Positions 26,237 to 37,480 of a DNA stretch of 64,000 nt are shown here, one piece after another. The stretch is from Periplaneta americana (lineage: Eukaryota; Arthropoda; Insecta; Blattodea; Blattidae): positions 112,257,001 to 112,321,000 of the forward strand of contig NC_091117.1 of the NCBI RefSeq assembly GCF_040183065.1, read 5' to 3'. The translations under genes were made by a program, and so were the position numbers. Every line of letters begins with the position of its first letter. Position 1 is the first letter of the stretch. The notes under the pieces were generated by a model that saw nothing but the letters and a program-made list of their open reading frames with translations, had not been told where the DNA came from and did no database searches.

Positions 26237-28400
26237 AATAATAATAATATCTGGCAAAAACCAAATTTTTAGAGAAACTTTATATGTGTGGAAAGTCGAA
26301 ACGAGTGATAAAATGCTGTTTCATTGTGAATGTTAAACCCAGTCAGAAAGAATTATGACAATCGGTTTCAATTTGTAGGTTTTATTAATGTATATACGAA
26401 AAAACGCATTTCTAGCCCGAGAAACTACGATTTTTCCACTTTTTACATTACACTGGCAAACGCATATATTTCTGGACGCAAACATGAATCTTTGGATAGA
26501 ATTACGTGTGTACACACGAATTTGACATTTTTTTAAGATACTAGAGAAATCCGATGGGATTTGTAGTTTTTATTCATGATTATATAGCTTAAAATCTCGC
26601 AAAAACTAAACTTTTAGAACAATTTTGATTGAGTGGAAAATCGAAACGAGTGATAGAATACTGTTTAATTATGCATATTAAATACTCTGTGCAAGAATTA
26701 GCACAATCGGGTCGAATTTGTAGGTTTTATTAATGCTTATAGGAAAAAACGCATTTCTAGCTCGAGAAACGACGATTTTTCCACTTTTCATGCTTTACAC
26801 TAACAAACACACATTTTTCTGTACGCGAACAAGAATCTTTTGATAGAAATACGTGCGTACACAGAATTTAAAAATTTGTTAAGAAACTAGACAAATCCGA
26901 TGGGATTTGTAGTTCTTATTAATGTTGATACAGCTTAAAATCTCGCAAAACTAAATTTTTAGAACAATTTTGATTGAGTGGTAAATCGAAACGAGTGATA
27001 GAATACTGTTTAATCATGCATATTAAATACTCTGTGCAAAAATTAGCACAATCGGTTGGAATTTGTAGGTTTTATTAATGCTTATAGAAAAAACGCATTT
27101 CTAGCTCGAGAAACGACGATTTTTCCACTGTTCATGCTTTACTCTAACCAACACCAATTTTTCTGCACGGGAACAAGATTCTTTTGATAGAAATACGTGC
27201 GTACACACGAATTTAACAATTTTTTAAGAAACTAGACAAATCCGATGGGATTTGTAGTTTTTATTCATGATTGTATAGCTCAAAATCTCGCAAAACTAAA
27301 TTTTTGAACAATTTTTTTTGAGTGGAAAATCGAAACGAGTGATAGAATACTGTTTAATAATGCATATTAAACACTCTGTGCAAGAATTAGCACAATCTGT
27401 TGGAATTTGAAAATTTTATTAATGTTTATACAAAAACGGATTTCTAGCTCGAGAAACGACGATTTTTCCACTTTTTACGCTTTACACTAACAAACACATA
27501 ATTTTCTGCACGCAAACAAGAATCTTTAATAGATATACGTGCGTACACACGAACTTAAGAATTTTTTAAGAAACTAGGAAGATCCGATGGAATTTGTAGT
27601 TTTTATTCATGATTTAATAGCTTAAAATCTCGCAAAAACTAAATTTTTAGAACAATTTTGATTGAGTGGAAAATCGAAACGAGTGAGAGAATACTGTTTA
27701 ATCATGCATATTAAATTCTCTGTGCAAGAATTAGCATAATCGGTTCGAATTTGTAGGTTTTATTAATGCTTAAAAAACGCATTTCCAGCTCGAGAAACGA
27801 CGATTTTTCCACCTTTTATGCTTTACACTAACAAACACACATTTTTCTGCAAGAGAACAAGAATCTTTTGATAGAAATACGTGCGTACACACGAATTTGA
27901 CAATTTTTTAAGAAACAATACAAATCCGATGGGATTTGTAATTTTTATTCACGATTGTATAGCTTAAAATCTCGCAAAACTAAATTTTTAGAACAATTTT
28001 GTTTGAGTGGAAAATCGAAACGAGTGATAGAATACTTTTTAATAATGTATATTAAATACTCTGTGGAAGAATTAGCACAATCGGTTCTAATTTGTACATT
28101 TCATTATTGCTTATACAAAAAACGCATTACTAGCTCTAGAAACGACGGTTCTTCCATTTTTTACGATTTACACTAACAAACACATATTTTTCTGCACGCG
28201 AACAAGAATCTTTTGATAGAAATACTTGCGTACACACGAATTTAACGACTTTTAAGAAACTTTTGAAATCCGATGGGATTTGTAGTTTTTATTCATGATT
28301 ATGTAGCTTAAAATCTGGCAAAAACTAAATTTTTAGAACAATTTTGATTGAGTGGAAAATCGAAACGAATGAGAGAATACTGTTTAATTCTGCATATTAA
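26237..28400 (-). repeat. Inverted satellite continued (subfamily 2 after ~26600)
   Basis: About six more ~343-bp monomers in the inverted orientation (ACACGAATTT landmarks near 26516, 27206, 27548, 27888 and 28234). The first unit resembles subfamily 1 (ATGCTGTTTCATTGTGAATG). Later units carry ATACTGTTTAATCATGCATA and TACTCTGTGCAAGAATT, which are closer to the complement of the left-hand array. The array stops at the TTAA at 28397-28400, where the piggyBac-like element begins. Confidence 0.88.
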
Positions 28401-28414
28401 CCCATTTTAACCTA

Positions 28415-28434
28415 GCGTTATCATATGGTAACGC
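28415..28434. repeat. Palindrome copy 1 (one mismatch)
   Basis: GCGTTATCATATGGTAACGC, one substitution away from a perfect 20-bp palindrome, 14 bp inside the left TTAA of the piggyBac-like element and preceded by CCTA. Confidence 0.9.
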
Positions 28435-28765
28435 AGTGCAGAAAGTAATATAATTTGCTTCATACACATCCTTAATTAACAAAACTGGAATTTTTGTTTG
28501 TGAATCCAAGCTACATTATTGGTTCTTTCTTATTACATTATGAAATTAGAAATTTATTATACCAGTTGGGCAAGAGCAGCTGCGCGATTTAGATGTTGCT
28601 TTCTCAGCAGCAATTTTGGAGAGCAACAGGAAGTAAGATTATTTATTTGTTACTTTGATTAATTTTATTCTAATGTTTGTTGTGGTATTTTACTTATTGT
28701 TGATTGAGTATTCATGTACATCAAGCACAAGTTTACAATCCGTAACATTGTTGTGGATATAATAC
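28435..28765. other. Left interior of the piggyBac-like element, no gene
   Basis: AT-rich sequence between the left palindrome and the 5' LTR. No coding or repeat signal recognised. Confidence 0.5.
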
Positions 28766-29518
28766 TGTGACAGCTACACCGGGGTTCGAACGCGTGTCCG
28801 TTGGTCGCTTAGGTGTGGCGGCGAGAGGAGCGTCTGGATGCTGTGATGGTAGAGGGGCGGTGTACTACTGCGACGCGCGAGGGGAGGTTGCGCGCGCATC
28901 TGGTGCTTGCCGAGAATTGAAGGAAGCAAACTGCTACGTGCGGAGTGAAGGGGGGGACGGATCCTCCCGAATCTTCCAGAAGTCCGTCCGAAGTGGAGAT
29001 ATCCAGATAATTCGAGAGGGCACCCGTAGAAATTTCTCGTAACTATGGTTTAGTTATAAAAGAAGAAACGCAAGTGAAATTGAGTCAGTCAGGAAGCCAG
29101 TCTTGTGTAGCAGTGAAGCCAGCTTCGAGACCAGAGCGCGACTTGAGTTGAGTCCGTAACTGTGGAGCCTGAAGCCCGGAGTTCGAGTGCAGTGGACCGC
29201 AGTTGGGGGACCTGAGTTCGAAGTTCAGCGGACCGTCTCTGAAGGTCTATGGTTCGAGATTCTGTGAACGCGAGTGACTGAGCTAGAAGAACTAGCCAAG
29301 ACAAACGAGCTATGAACTGAGAACTGACCGTTCTGTGTTGTAAATAGTGCTTTGTAAATATTAGTTAAGATTAACAGTTCATTGTTGTTCGTAATAGTCC
29401 AAGTAAATTGTCATTGTCGTCAGTGGAGTGCACTAACGAATACTGTGTTACTGTGTGGAGAGCACATCCTATTGTTGAGATGATAAAGTTACATTGTTGT
29501 TCAGTATAAAACGTTACA
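28766..29518 (+). repeat. 5' LTR of Gypsy element 1
   Basis: 753 bp from TGTGACAGCTACACCGGGG to AACGTTACA, matching 34410-35161 almost throughout. It includes TTATAAAAGAAG at about 29055, a plausible TATA-type promoter, and AATAA-type signals near the 3' end. GC-rich for the first ~250 bp, unlike the surrounding DNA. Confidence 0.93.
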
Positions 29519-29519
29519 T

Positions 29520-29540
29520 TGCTGTCAGAATCGGGATATT
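29520..29540 (+). promoter_or_regulatory. Putative primer-binding site (tRNA-Leu-like)
   Basis: TGCTGTCAGAATCGGGATAT begins one base after the 5' LTR. It resembles the complement of the 3' end of tRNA-Leu (TGG-TGTCAGAA-type), but with TGC where TGG is expected. Assignment is from memory and tentative. Confidence 0.4.
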
Positions 29541-29547
29541 ATCGACA

Positions 29548-30801
29548 ATGGAGATCCTACAGTAGATCCTGCAAGCCATTGCGGAAATGAAAGCAGAAAT
29601 GAACGTGCACATTAGTGAAGTAAAAGATAACATGAACGACATGAACAAGCACATCAGTGAGGTTAAGAACGATATAAGTGAAGTGAAAACGGAGATGAAA
29701 AGTGACATATGTGAAGTGAAAACAGAGATGAAAAATGACATAAGTGAAGTGAAAGGCGACATAAGCGGAGTGAAAGGCGACATAAGCGGAGTGAAAGATG
29801 ACGTCACTACGCAAATTGAAAGCGTTTCGGCCCACGTAGATGGAATTGTCGCCATCGTGAAAGACGAACTTAAGGCCGATTTGGATAAACTAAACCAGAA
29901 TTTTACAACTATAAACTAGACAGTAGCCGAGTTGAGACAGGATGTAGACCATTTTGATGGCAAAATTCGCGATCTCGAGCGTCGTCAAGAGGAAACGAGT
30001 GTGCTGATGGACCAACATGCTGTAGAAAACAAGCACATACTCGCGTTGGTGGATCGCCAGGCTAGAGAACATAAACAGATAGTTGCCGAGGAGGTTCGAC
30101 GTGCCATGCAAGAAGCGGCCACAAAGTTGAGGACTTCATATAGTGGCCCTGCGGAACCATCGCCCTCAGCCAGACATTACAACGTCAAGACGCCGAAGTT
30201 CGACGGTACGACGTCTTGAGCAATATTCCGTCGCCAGTTCGAGGCCATCGCAGAGCACAATGGGTGGACGCCGGCAGAGAAAATTACTCAGCTGCAGGCC
30301 GCGCTTCAGGGACAGGCATCGGAGATTCTTCATAGTATTCCAGAAGATGGGACAGCCGCCGAAATAATAGCGGCCCTGGAGGGACGTTATGGTGACCATC
30401 AACTTGCGGCAGCATATAGGACCCAACTAAAAACGAGGGTCCAACAGTCAGGCGAGTCCCTACAAGAATTTGCGATGGCAGTGGAACAACTGGCCCATAA
30501 GGCGCTCAGGGGCCTACCTAATGACTTCATCGCTGGAGTGGCGGCCTACACCTTCGGCAGCGGAGTTCGAGACCCGGAAATAAGACAACAGCTACTCTTG
30601 GAAGAGCATCGCACCATCAATGCAGCTCTGGCGGCGGCCCTCAGGATGGAGGCAGCCAAGTTGACTGCGAACGTCTCGGCACCGCACCGGATTAGGAGCG
30701 TCGCGGCGGCCGACGTCGAGGAGCGTCAACCGAAATCACCCGAGCGGCGAAGACGAGGAGTGCCCACCTGCTGGTCCTGGACACCTGAGGAGGGACTGTG
30801 A
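29548..30801 (+). pseudogene. gag of Gypsy element 1, broken by in-frame stops
   Basis: One reading frame runs the length but carries three stops: TAG at 29560, TAG near 29917 and TGA near 30217. The first ~110 codons are a coiled-coil-like repeat of ISEVK/ISGVK units. A gag capsid-like region follows (FRRQFEAIAEHNGW... to ...LRMEAAKL). The Cys-rich zinc-knuckle region near 30770 is present but thrown out of frame by a small deletion, so the frame ends at 30801 just before the protease. The function would be the structural protein that packages the element RNA. Confidence 0.8.
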
Positions 30802-30832
30802 CCGATCTGGAAAACTAAAAGGGGCCGATGCG

Positions 30833-33800
30833 ATGACGGGCAGGTCGACACCGTCATCACCATCCCCTCGGCTGATCTTGAAGACGGTTAACAGAAGTTG
30901 CGACGATGGGCTGATTGCTGACGGATGGATAAGAGGCCGCCCATGCAGAGTACTGGTAGACACCGGGGCGTCGCTCACTATCGCCAGACCGGAAGTCGTG
31001 AGTGGCCTACCTGGGAGGACGCCGCTGCGCCGGTATGAGCTACGTACTGCCTCAGGCGAGAACCTGCCCATCCCAAAAGAGGTTTTCCTGGATTTGACCT
31101 TGGGAAAGAATAGACTGGAGATGTGGGTGTTCGTCGCCAACATCACTGAAGACGTCATCCTGGGACTCGACGCCATGCGGATCTTCGATGCAACGGTGGA
31201 CGTCCGGCGCCGTATCCTCCGTTTTGGTCAGGTTGAAGTGTTCCTGAGGGACGTCGAAGACCAACCCATGGCCAGCAGACTCACCTTGGAGAATCATGTG
31301 ACAAACCCGGCAGGCTGCGAAATGGTGGTGACGGCAAGACTGGACGGACAGCCTAAGAGAAACCTGCTCCTCGATTCGCAGACAACTCTGATAGATGGTG
31401 TTTATGTGGCCAGATCCCTACTCCCGAAGCAGAAGGTGGTACCGGTGAGGGTACTTAATGTCACCAATCGGGACAAGGAGGTGCCTAGTGGAACTGCACT
31501 AGGTAGCGTCCAGCCGGTGGTGTCTGTGACGTCTCTGGCAGATAACGAGGAGTGTCACCGACCACGTCCAGATCTAGATCCATCACTGAAAGAGCTGGCT
31601 CGAGAATTGGCGGAGAATTTAAGCAAAGGAGACAGAAGACAAGTCCACGATCTACTGACAGAATTTCAAGACGTGTTTAGTCTGTCTGAAAATTACTACG
31701 GGAGAACGGAGAAAATTCAGCACCGCATCGACACTGGAAATGCTCGCCCAATCAGACAACCTCCTCGACATGTCCCTCTAGCTAAACAGAGAGAGATTGA
31801 CAGCCAACTGGAGGGCATGAAAGCAAGAGGGGTCATCGAGGAATCCGACTGCACTTGGTCATCACCTGTGGTGCTGGTGAAGAAGAAGAATGGGGACCTA
31901 CGTTTCTGCGTGGACTACAGAAGACTGAATGACGTCACCAAGAAGGACTGCTTTCCCCTTCCACGAATTGACGACACCTTGGACACCCTGGCCAGAGCAG
32001 AGTGGTTCTCGACGTTGGATCTCAGGTGAGGATACTGGCAGCTGGCGCTACATCCGGAGGACAAGGAGAAAACGGCATTCTCTACAAGCCAGGGACTATG
32101 GCAGTTCACCGTTATGCCGTTCGGTCTGCAACGCCCCGGCTACATTCCAGGGACTAATGGAGTCCGTAATGAGAGGCCTGACATACGACACCTGTTTGCT
32201 GTACCTTGATGACGTCATCGTGGTCGGCAAGACTTTCGGCGAACAGCTGTTGAACCTGAGGAAAGTGTTCGAGAGACTGCAACAAGCCAGACTGAAGTTG
32301 AACCCGAAGAAGTGTCATCTGTTCCAGAAGAAGGTCAGCTACCTGGGGCACATAGTAGGGACCTACGGAGTGGCCACGGACCCGGAGAAGCTACAAGCTG
32401 TCAGAGGATGGCCCAGACCGAGGGACAAACAGGAGTTGCGCCGCTTTCTCAGCCTCTGCACGTATTACAGACGGTTCGTAGCTGGGTACGCCAACATCGC
32501 TAAGCCTCTAACCCAGGTGACCGAGGAGAAACGACAATTCCAGTGGACAGACGAGGCGGAGTCATCTTTCCAGTCGCTGAAAAAGGCGCTCTGCACTGCT
32601 CCTGTACTGGGATATCCCATCCCTGGAAGGAAGTTCAAGGTCTACACGGACGCTAGCAACGTAGGCAACGGCGGAGTACACTCTCAGGAGCAGGACGGGC
32701 AAGAGAGGTGATTGCCTACTTCAGCCGAACACTATCCAAGGCTGAGAGAAACTACTGTGTGACGCGTAGAGAACTTCTTGCCATTGTGGAAGCCCTGAAG
32801 CATTTCTACAAATATTTGTATGGCCAGGAATTCCATCTGAGGACAGACTATTCTGCACTCACCTGGCTATTAGGCTTCAAGAATCTGGAGGGGCAGACCG
32901 CCCGTTGGGTTCAACGACTGCAGGAGTACAACTTCACCTCTGAACACCGCCAAGGGAAGAAACATTCCAACGCTGATGCTTTATCACGACGCCCGTGCCC
33001 GGATAGCTGCAAACACTGTCTGAAATTAGAAGAGCGAGATGGCGCCCACGCAGTCCGAGCAATTGCCGCCCAGCCGAGCCCTGGATGGGATAACGCCGCC
33101 ATAAGGAGGGAGCAGCTGGAGGAACCAAACATTGGACAGCTACTGCGTGATGTGGAGTCCGGCCGAAGACCAGTATGGGTCGACATCGCTAACCGTAGCA
33201 CCACTTACAAGAGCAACTGGACCCAGTGGAAATCCTTCACTGTCAACGACGGTATTCTGAAGAGGATTTGGGAGTCGGTCGATGGAAGGACCCGCATAGA
33301 ACAACTTGTCCTGCCCAGGAACAAGGTGAAGGAAGTGCTGGAGGAGACTCATGCTGGAGTGACTGGAGGCATCCTGGGAGCCAACAAGACGCTGGACAAG
33401 CTAAGGCAGATGTTCTACTGGCTACATCAGAGAACCGACACAGAAAATTCGTGCCGAAGATGCGACACCTGTGCAGCCAGTCGCGGACCAAGGACACGCA
33501 GCAGGGGAGCCATGCAGCAGTACAACGTGGGAGCTCCTTTTGAGAGGATCGTCATCGATGTTGCTGGACCGTTCTCGGTCACGGATCGAGGGAACCGCTA
33601 CCTGCTAGTCGCCATGGATTACTTCACAAAATGGCCAGAGGTGTACGTGATTCCCAACCAAGAGCCTTCGACGGTGACAGACGCGCTGCTTGACAACTTC
33701 ATCTGCCGATTCGATGTGCCCCGGGAATTGCATAGCGATCAGGGGCGCAACTTCGAATCCAACCTGATGGGAGACTTGCTCGATCGTCTGGGGTGCATAA

Positions 33801-34398
33801 AACCAGGACCACTCCCCTTCACCCACAGTCCGACGGCATGGTGGAACGCTACATCAAAACCGTGGAAGAGCACCTGCGGAAAGTGGTGTCCACCCATCAA
33901 CGAGACTGGGATGCCAGAGTCCCACTGTTCCTCTTGGCCTACAAGGCTTCGGTCCACGATACAACAGGGATGACACCGGCAAACATGGTCTTCGGGAGAT
34001 AGCTGCGCCTGCCCTGTGATCTGCTGTTTGGCACAACACCCAGCGCTGACCAGCCAGCGACTGACTACGTGGCGGAACTGACCGAGAAGTTGAATGGAGT
34101 AAACCAACTGGCCAGAGAGCACCTCAAGATGGCCAGCGACAGGATGAAAGTGCGCTACGACAGATTAGCCAACTCTGTAGGATTCCAGGAGGGAGACCTG
34201 GTGTGGCTGTATCGAACTACCAGGACCAAGGGGATATCACCAAAGCTGCAGCGTGCCTGGGATGGACCATACCGCGTGGTGACCCGGCTCAACGACGTGG
34301 TGTACCGCATCCAGCGACAACCCCGAGGGAAGATGATGGTGGTGCATCTGGGCCGTTTAGCAGCCTACCAAGGGACTGCCCGGGACGAGCAGCCCTAA
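30833..34398 (+). pseudogene. pol of Gypsy element 1 (PR-RT-RNase H-IN), broken
   Basis: Protease: RVLVDTGASLTIA near 30955. RT: VLVKKKNGDLRFCVDYRRL near 31870, then the YLDDVIVVG catalytic motif near 32200. RNase H: VYTDASN near 32640 and RTDYSALTWL near 32850. Integrase: HHCC zinc finger (ETHAGVTGG... CRRCDTC) near 33350-33480; core Asp residues in VIDVAGP (33555) and HSDQGRNF (33735), Glu in DGMVERYIK (33835); C-terminal GPY/F module WDGPYRVV near 34260. Damage: TGA at 32027, frameshifts near 32130, 32705 and 33800, and TAG near 34000. The frame closes at 34398 against the polypurine tract. All domains are present but it cannot be translated as one protein. Confidence 0.92.
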
Positions 34399-34409
34399 GG
34401 AGGGAGCAA
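34397..34409 (+). promoter_or_regulatory. Polypurine tract of Gypsy element 1
   Basis: AAGGAGGGAGCAA lies directly before the 3' LTR start TGTGACAG, the expected plus-strand primer position. Confidence 0.75.
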
Positions 34410-35161
34410 TGTGACAGCTACACCGGGGTTCGAATGCGTGTCCGTTGGTCGCTTAGGTGTGACGGCGAGAGGAGCGTCTGGATGCTGAGAGGGTAGAGGG
34501 GCGGTGTACTACTGCGACGCGCGAGGGGAGGTTGCGCGCGCATCTGGTGCTTGCCGAGAATTGAAGGAAGCAAACTGCTACGTGCGGAGTGAAGGGGGGG
34601 ACGGATCCTCCCGAATCTTCCAGAAGTCCGTCCGAAGTGGAGATATCCAGATAATTCGAGAGGACACCCGTAGAAATTTCTCGTAACTATGGTTTAGTTA
34701 TAAAAGAAGAAACGCAAGTGAAATTGAGTCAGTCAGTAAGCCAGTCTTGTGTAGCAGTGAAGCCAGCTTCGAGACCAGAGCGCGACTTGAGTTGTGTCCG
34801 TAACTGTGGAGCCTGAAGCCCGGAGTTCGAGTGCAGTGGACCGCAGTTGGGGGACCTGAGTTCGAAGTTCAGCGGATCGTCTCTGAAGGTCTGTGGTTCA
34901 AGATTCTGTGAACGCGAGTGACTGAGCTAGAAGAACTAGCCAAGACAAACGAGCTGTGAACTGAGAACTGACCGTTCTGTGTTGTAAATAGTGCTTTGTA
35001 AATATTAGTTAAGATTAACAGTTCATTGTTGTTCGTAATAGTCCAAGAAAATTGTCATTGTCGTCAGTGGAGTGCACTAACGTATACTGTGTTACTGTGT
35101 GGAGAGCAAATCCTATTGTTGAGATAATAAAGTTACATTGTTGTTTAGTTTGAAACTTACA
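34410..35161 (+). repeat. 3' LTR of Gypsy element 1
   Basis: 752 bp, paired with 28766-29518. Differences include AATGCG for AACGCG, GAGGACACC for GAGGGCACC and GAAACTTACA for AAAACGTTACA at the end. Confidence 0.93.
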
Positions 35162-35182
35162 ATTCATTGTTTCTTACTCGTA

Positions 35183-35200
35183 CGTTACCATATGGTAACG
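35183..35200. repeat. Palindrome copy 2 (18 bp perfect)
   Basis: CGTTACCATATGGTAACG, followed by CTAGGCTAATATGTTGTCA, only 21 bp after the 3' LTR. It is in inverted orientation relative to copy 3, whose flank reads TGACAACATAATGACCTAG. Confidence 0.92.
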
Positions 35201-35342
35201 CTAGGCTAATATGTTGTCACTCATTCTTTGTGCTCTCTTGCAACTAACAGTAAGATGGAGGAGTTGCAACAAAATTAATGTTGCAAACATTGCGTGAAAG
35301 TGCATGAGATACTTTTGGAATTAGAAAACGAAAAATTAGAGT

Positions 35343-35410
35343 AGATACAAAGTTGGGCTTTGGTGGCTGTATGTTTCTACATACAGCCACCAAAGCCCAA
35401 CTTTGTATCT
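35343..35410. repeat. Perfect 68-nt hairpin (32-bp arms, TTCT loop)
   Basis: Arms 35343-35374 (AGATACAAAGTTGGGCTTTG...) and 35379-35410 are exact reverse complements around TTCT (35375-35378). No mismatch is seen. It lies in the N-terminal part of the piggyBac transposase remnant. Confidence 0.95.
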
Positions 35411-35758
35411 GACGAGAACTCTACAGATGTAGGGGGTGGTATGTTCGACAACCTAATTGGAAGGGAACGGAGTACTGAAGCTCGGGTTATTTTTGTAATA
35501 GCGACAGAATAGGTGCACCAGATTATATTCCTTTGATAGAAGAAAAGGAAGTTGAAGAGTCATCTGTGATAGAAAGAGAATGATACCGTCAACATTGCAA
35601 TGTGTGAAATTGGTGCCATGAGGGAAACGTAAGTGGATAAAACAGTATATTATAACAGTTCAATCGATTTCTCCTGAGAGTGACTTTTAAAGACAGAGAT
35701 GTGACAAATTTTGTTTTCATTATAAAAATTCGCTTCATCTATGTAAAAACTGTTTTAG

Positions 35759-36500
35759 CCCATGTTCACATGGTTGTTAGATGTAGCTATACAAAATGCT
35801 TGGCAGCCAAGTAGAAGATCTGGCTCACCATTGAATGAATTAGAATTCAAATGGGAGATTTGAAGAAGTCGGGGAGCATCCCAAAAGGCAAGGGGTGACC
35901 GTCTACTTCCAAATACAGCGATATTGGAGCTACGAGACGTGTCCGAAAAGAAAGTTTCCCTGGGGCCGTTTGCAGAAATAAAATACAATTTCATGAAAAG
36001 ATTTATTCGAACAGATACAGGAATTGTTGAGCTATTTTTTCAACATATTTCCACCTGAATTGAGACTTTTTGTTGCAATGGTATCAACAGAGAGGTGCAA
36101 ACGGCTGTCACACACAGGTTCCGATTCCAGGCGGGAGACTTCTACGTGGGACAAAAGTTGTTCCCACGGAGTGACAAATCTCTGTTCCAGAGGGAAATAT
36201 TTTGAAAAATAGTTCAACAATTGCTGTATTTGTTCCAATAAATCTTTTCATGAAATTGTGTTTTCTTTCTATAAACAGCTCCGGGTAAACTTACTTTCTG
36301 GACATCTCTCGCAGAACATCTGATTATATAAGATACGATGGAATGGAACATTGGTGATTCCGATACCCGGAAACAAAAGACAGCGATGTGCTAGTGAGAA
36401 TGATCTTCCGACATACAGCTTCCTCAAAATTTGATGTAGCTCATGTTTTTTGTCATATCATAAGAAATGTTTTAGCTTACTACCGAAATACTGTATGTGA
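35759..36500 (+). pseudogene. piggyBac-type transposase, C-terminal remnant split by a MITE
   Basis: 35759-35863 reads PMFTWLLDVAIQNAW... to a TGA, which matches the conserved 'DVAIQNAW' helix at the end of the piggyBac catalytic domain. After the MITE (35954-36290), 36320-36500 encodes IRYDGMEH, then RQRC, then CSSCFLSYHKKCF, the Cys/His-rich C-terminal zinc-binding domain of piggyBac transposases, ending at TGA 36498-36500. Stops and shifts occur between and within the pieces, for example TAG before the first proline and TGA within the Cys-rich part. Upstream (35240-35640) is degraded, with only acidic N-terminal-like fragments. A DDD-transposase origin is well supported; it is non-functional. 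Confidence 0.75.
35954..36290. mobile_element. Foldback MITE inserted in the piggyBac transposase
   Basis: Terminal inverted repeats of about 99 bp: 35954-36052 and 36192-36290. Both contain ACAATTTCATGAAAAGATT and end near TTTCCC-TGGGGCCGTTTGC or its complement. The ~139-bp centre has no coding signal. It interrupts the transposase between its catalytic and zinc-binding parts, so it is younger than the piggyBac copy. No clean target duplication is recognised. Confidence 0.82.
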
Positions 36501-36645
36501 AAATCACACAAGAAATTTATGTAAAACGTTATGTTACGAAAATGTCTTTTGTTCATACGAGTATTTTGTGACAATAATTCTATTATCTATAGACTATTTG
36601 TTCAGGTATTGTGAAAGTAATTTTCTTATTTTTGCATTTTTTTTT

Positions 36646-37080
36646 GTGCTGTTTATATGGAGTGTGGTATTGTGTGGGGCAGAAACGTGGACATTATGAC
36701 GAAGTGAAGAGAAACGAAATGTGAATAAGGGAAAGAATGGAACATGTTAAGTGGACAGACAAGAATTGAAGCCGTGTTGGAAAGAGTGGGTGAAGAAAGA
36801 ATGATGCTGAAACTGACTAGGAAGAGGAAAAGGAATTGGTTGGGTCACTGGCTGAGAAGATACTGCCTACTGAAGGATGCACTGGAAGGAATGGTGAACG
36901 GGAGTGAATGGTAAAGAGTTCGGAGCAGAAGAAGATATCAGATGATAGACGACATGAAGATATATGGATCATACGAGAAGACAAACAGGAAGGCAGAATA
37001 TAGGAAACATTGGAGAATGCTGGGTTTGCAGTGAAAGATCTGGCCTTGGGCAGAACACTGAATGAGTGATGAATATATTA
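36646..37080 (+). pseudogene. LINE fragment: C-terminal region downstream of RT
   Basis: The + strand encodes WSVVLCGAETWTL (36659-36697), a motif in the C-terminal part of many insect non-LTR polymerases. It is followed in shifting frames by ERVGEERMMLKLTRKRKRNW, LGHWLRR, LLKDALEGMVNG and finally KAEYRKHWRMLG. Stops after WTL and several frame changes make it a relic. The clade is not clear (RTE- or CR1-like). It sits between the piggyBac transposase end and the third palindrome. Confidence 0.65.
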
Positions 37081-37174
37081 TTTTATGCTAAAGTTCAGTT
37101 AGGTTCAATAAATTGCTTGCAAGATGTTATTATAAGACAACTCATTCTGTAAGATTTGACAACATAATGACCTA

Positions 37175-37194
37175 GCGTTACCATATGGTAACGC
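37175..37194. repeat. Palindrome copy 3 (20 bp perfect)
   Basis: GCGTTACCATATGGTAACGC is its own reverse complement. It is preceded by CCTA and lies about 130 bp inside the candidate right TTAA (37324-37327). Confidence 0.95.
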
Positions 37195-37480
37195 CCTGTA
37201 ATTCCACTCATTCGCTTCAACAATTGAAAACAAAGGCATTGTTGTGTTCAATTACATCTATTTAGTTAGTCTATAACGAAATAAACGAAAAACTTGACGA
37301 AAAATAATTCAGGCTTTTAAGGGTTAAGGTAGGATGTTGAAATAATTGTTAAATACATGCTCAATAAAAATGAATATTTATAAATAATGTAATAAAAACA
37401 GCTTTTTGTTTGGTGAATAGGCACAATTATTGTTTCACATTTTTGTTTGGTGATAGAAGGGATAAAGTTAAAGAAAGAGG

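Larger units (their letters stand above)
28766..35161 (+). mobile_element. Ty3/Gypsy LTR retrotransposon with 752-753 bp LTRs
   Basis: A 6.4-kb element. LTRs are 28766-29518 and 34410-35161, both TGTGACAG...TTACA. Counting differences by eye gives roughly 20 changes, about 97% identity. Order: 5' LTR, primer-binding site, gag (29548-30801), pol as protease-RT-RNase H-integrase (30833-34398), polypurine tract, 3' LTR. RT before integrase places it in Ty3/Gypsy, not Ty1/Copia; no env-like frame is seen. The flanking pentanucleotides (AATAC left, ATTCA right) do not form a clean target duplication. It is inserted in the piggyBac-like element and is itself inactive through stops and frameshifts. 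Confidence 0.95.
28397..37327. mobile_element. Decayed piggyBac-like element hosting nested insertions
   Basis: The left end reads TTAA-CCCATTTTAACC, with TTAA lying inside a satellite monomer. A matching end, GGCTTTTAAGGG-TTAA, lies at 37311-37327, in inverted orientation. TTAA targets and CCC/GGG termini are piggyBac hallmarks, and the interior encodes the C-terminus of a piggyBac-type transposase (35759-36500). Without the Gypsy element (6.4 kb) and the MITE (337 bp) about 2.2 kb remains, a normal piggyBac size, though a LINE fragment is also inside. Caveat: DNA right of 37327 is not satellite, so the right boundary is only a candidate, or the array ended here for another reason. Confidence 0.5.

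Noticed and set aside
1-28400. Satellite array as a CRISPR-like repeat-spacer structure
   Set aside because: Units are continuous ~346-bp monomers with no unique spacers, in a eukaryotic context.
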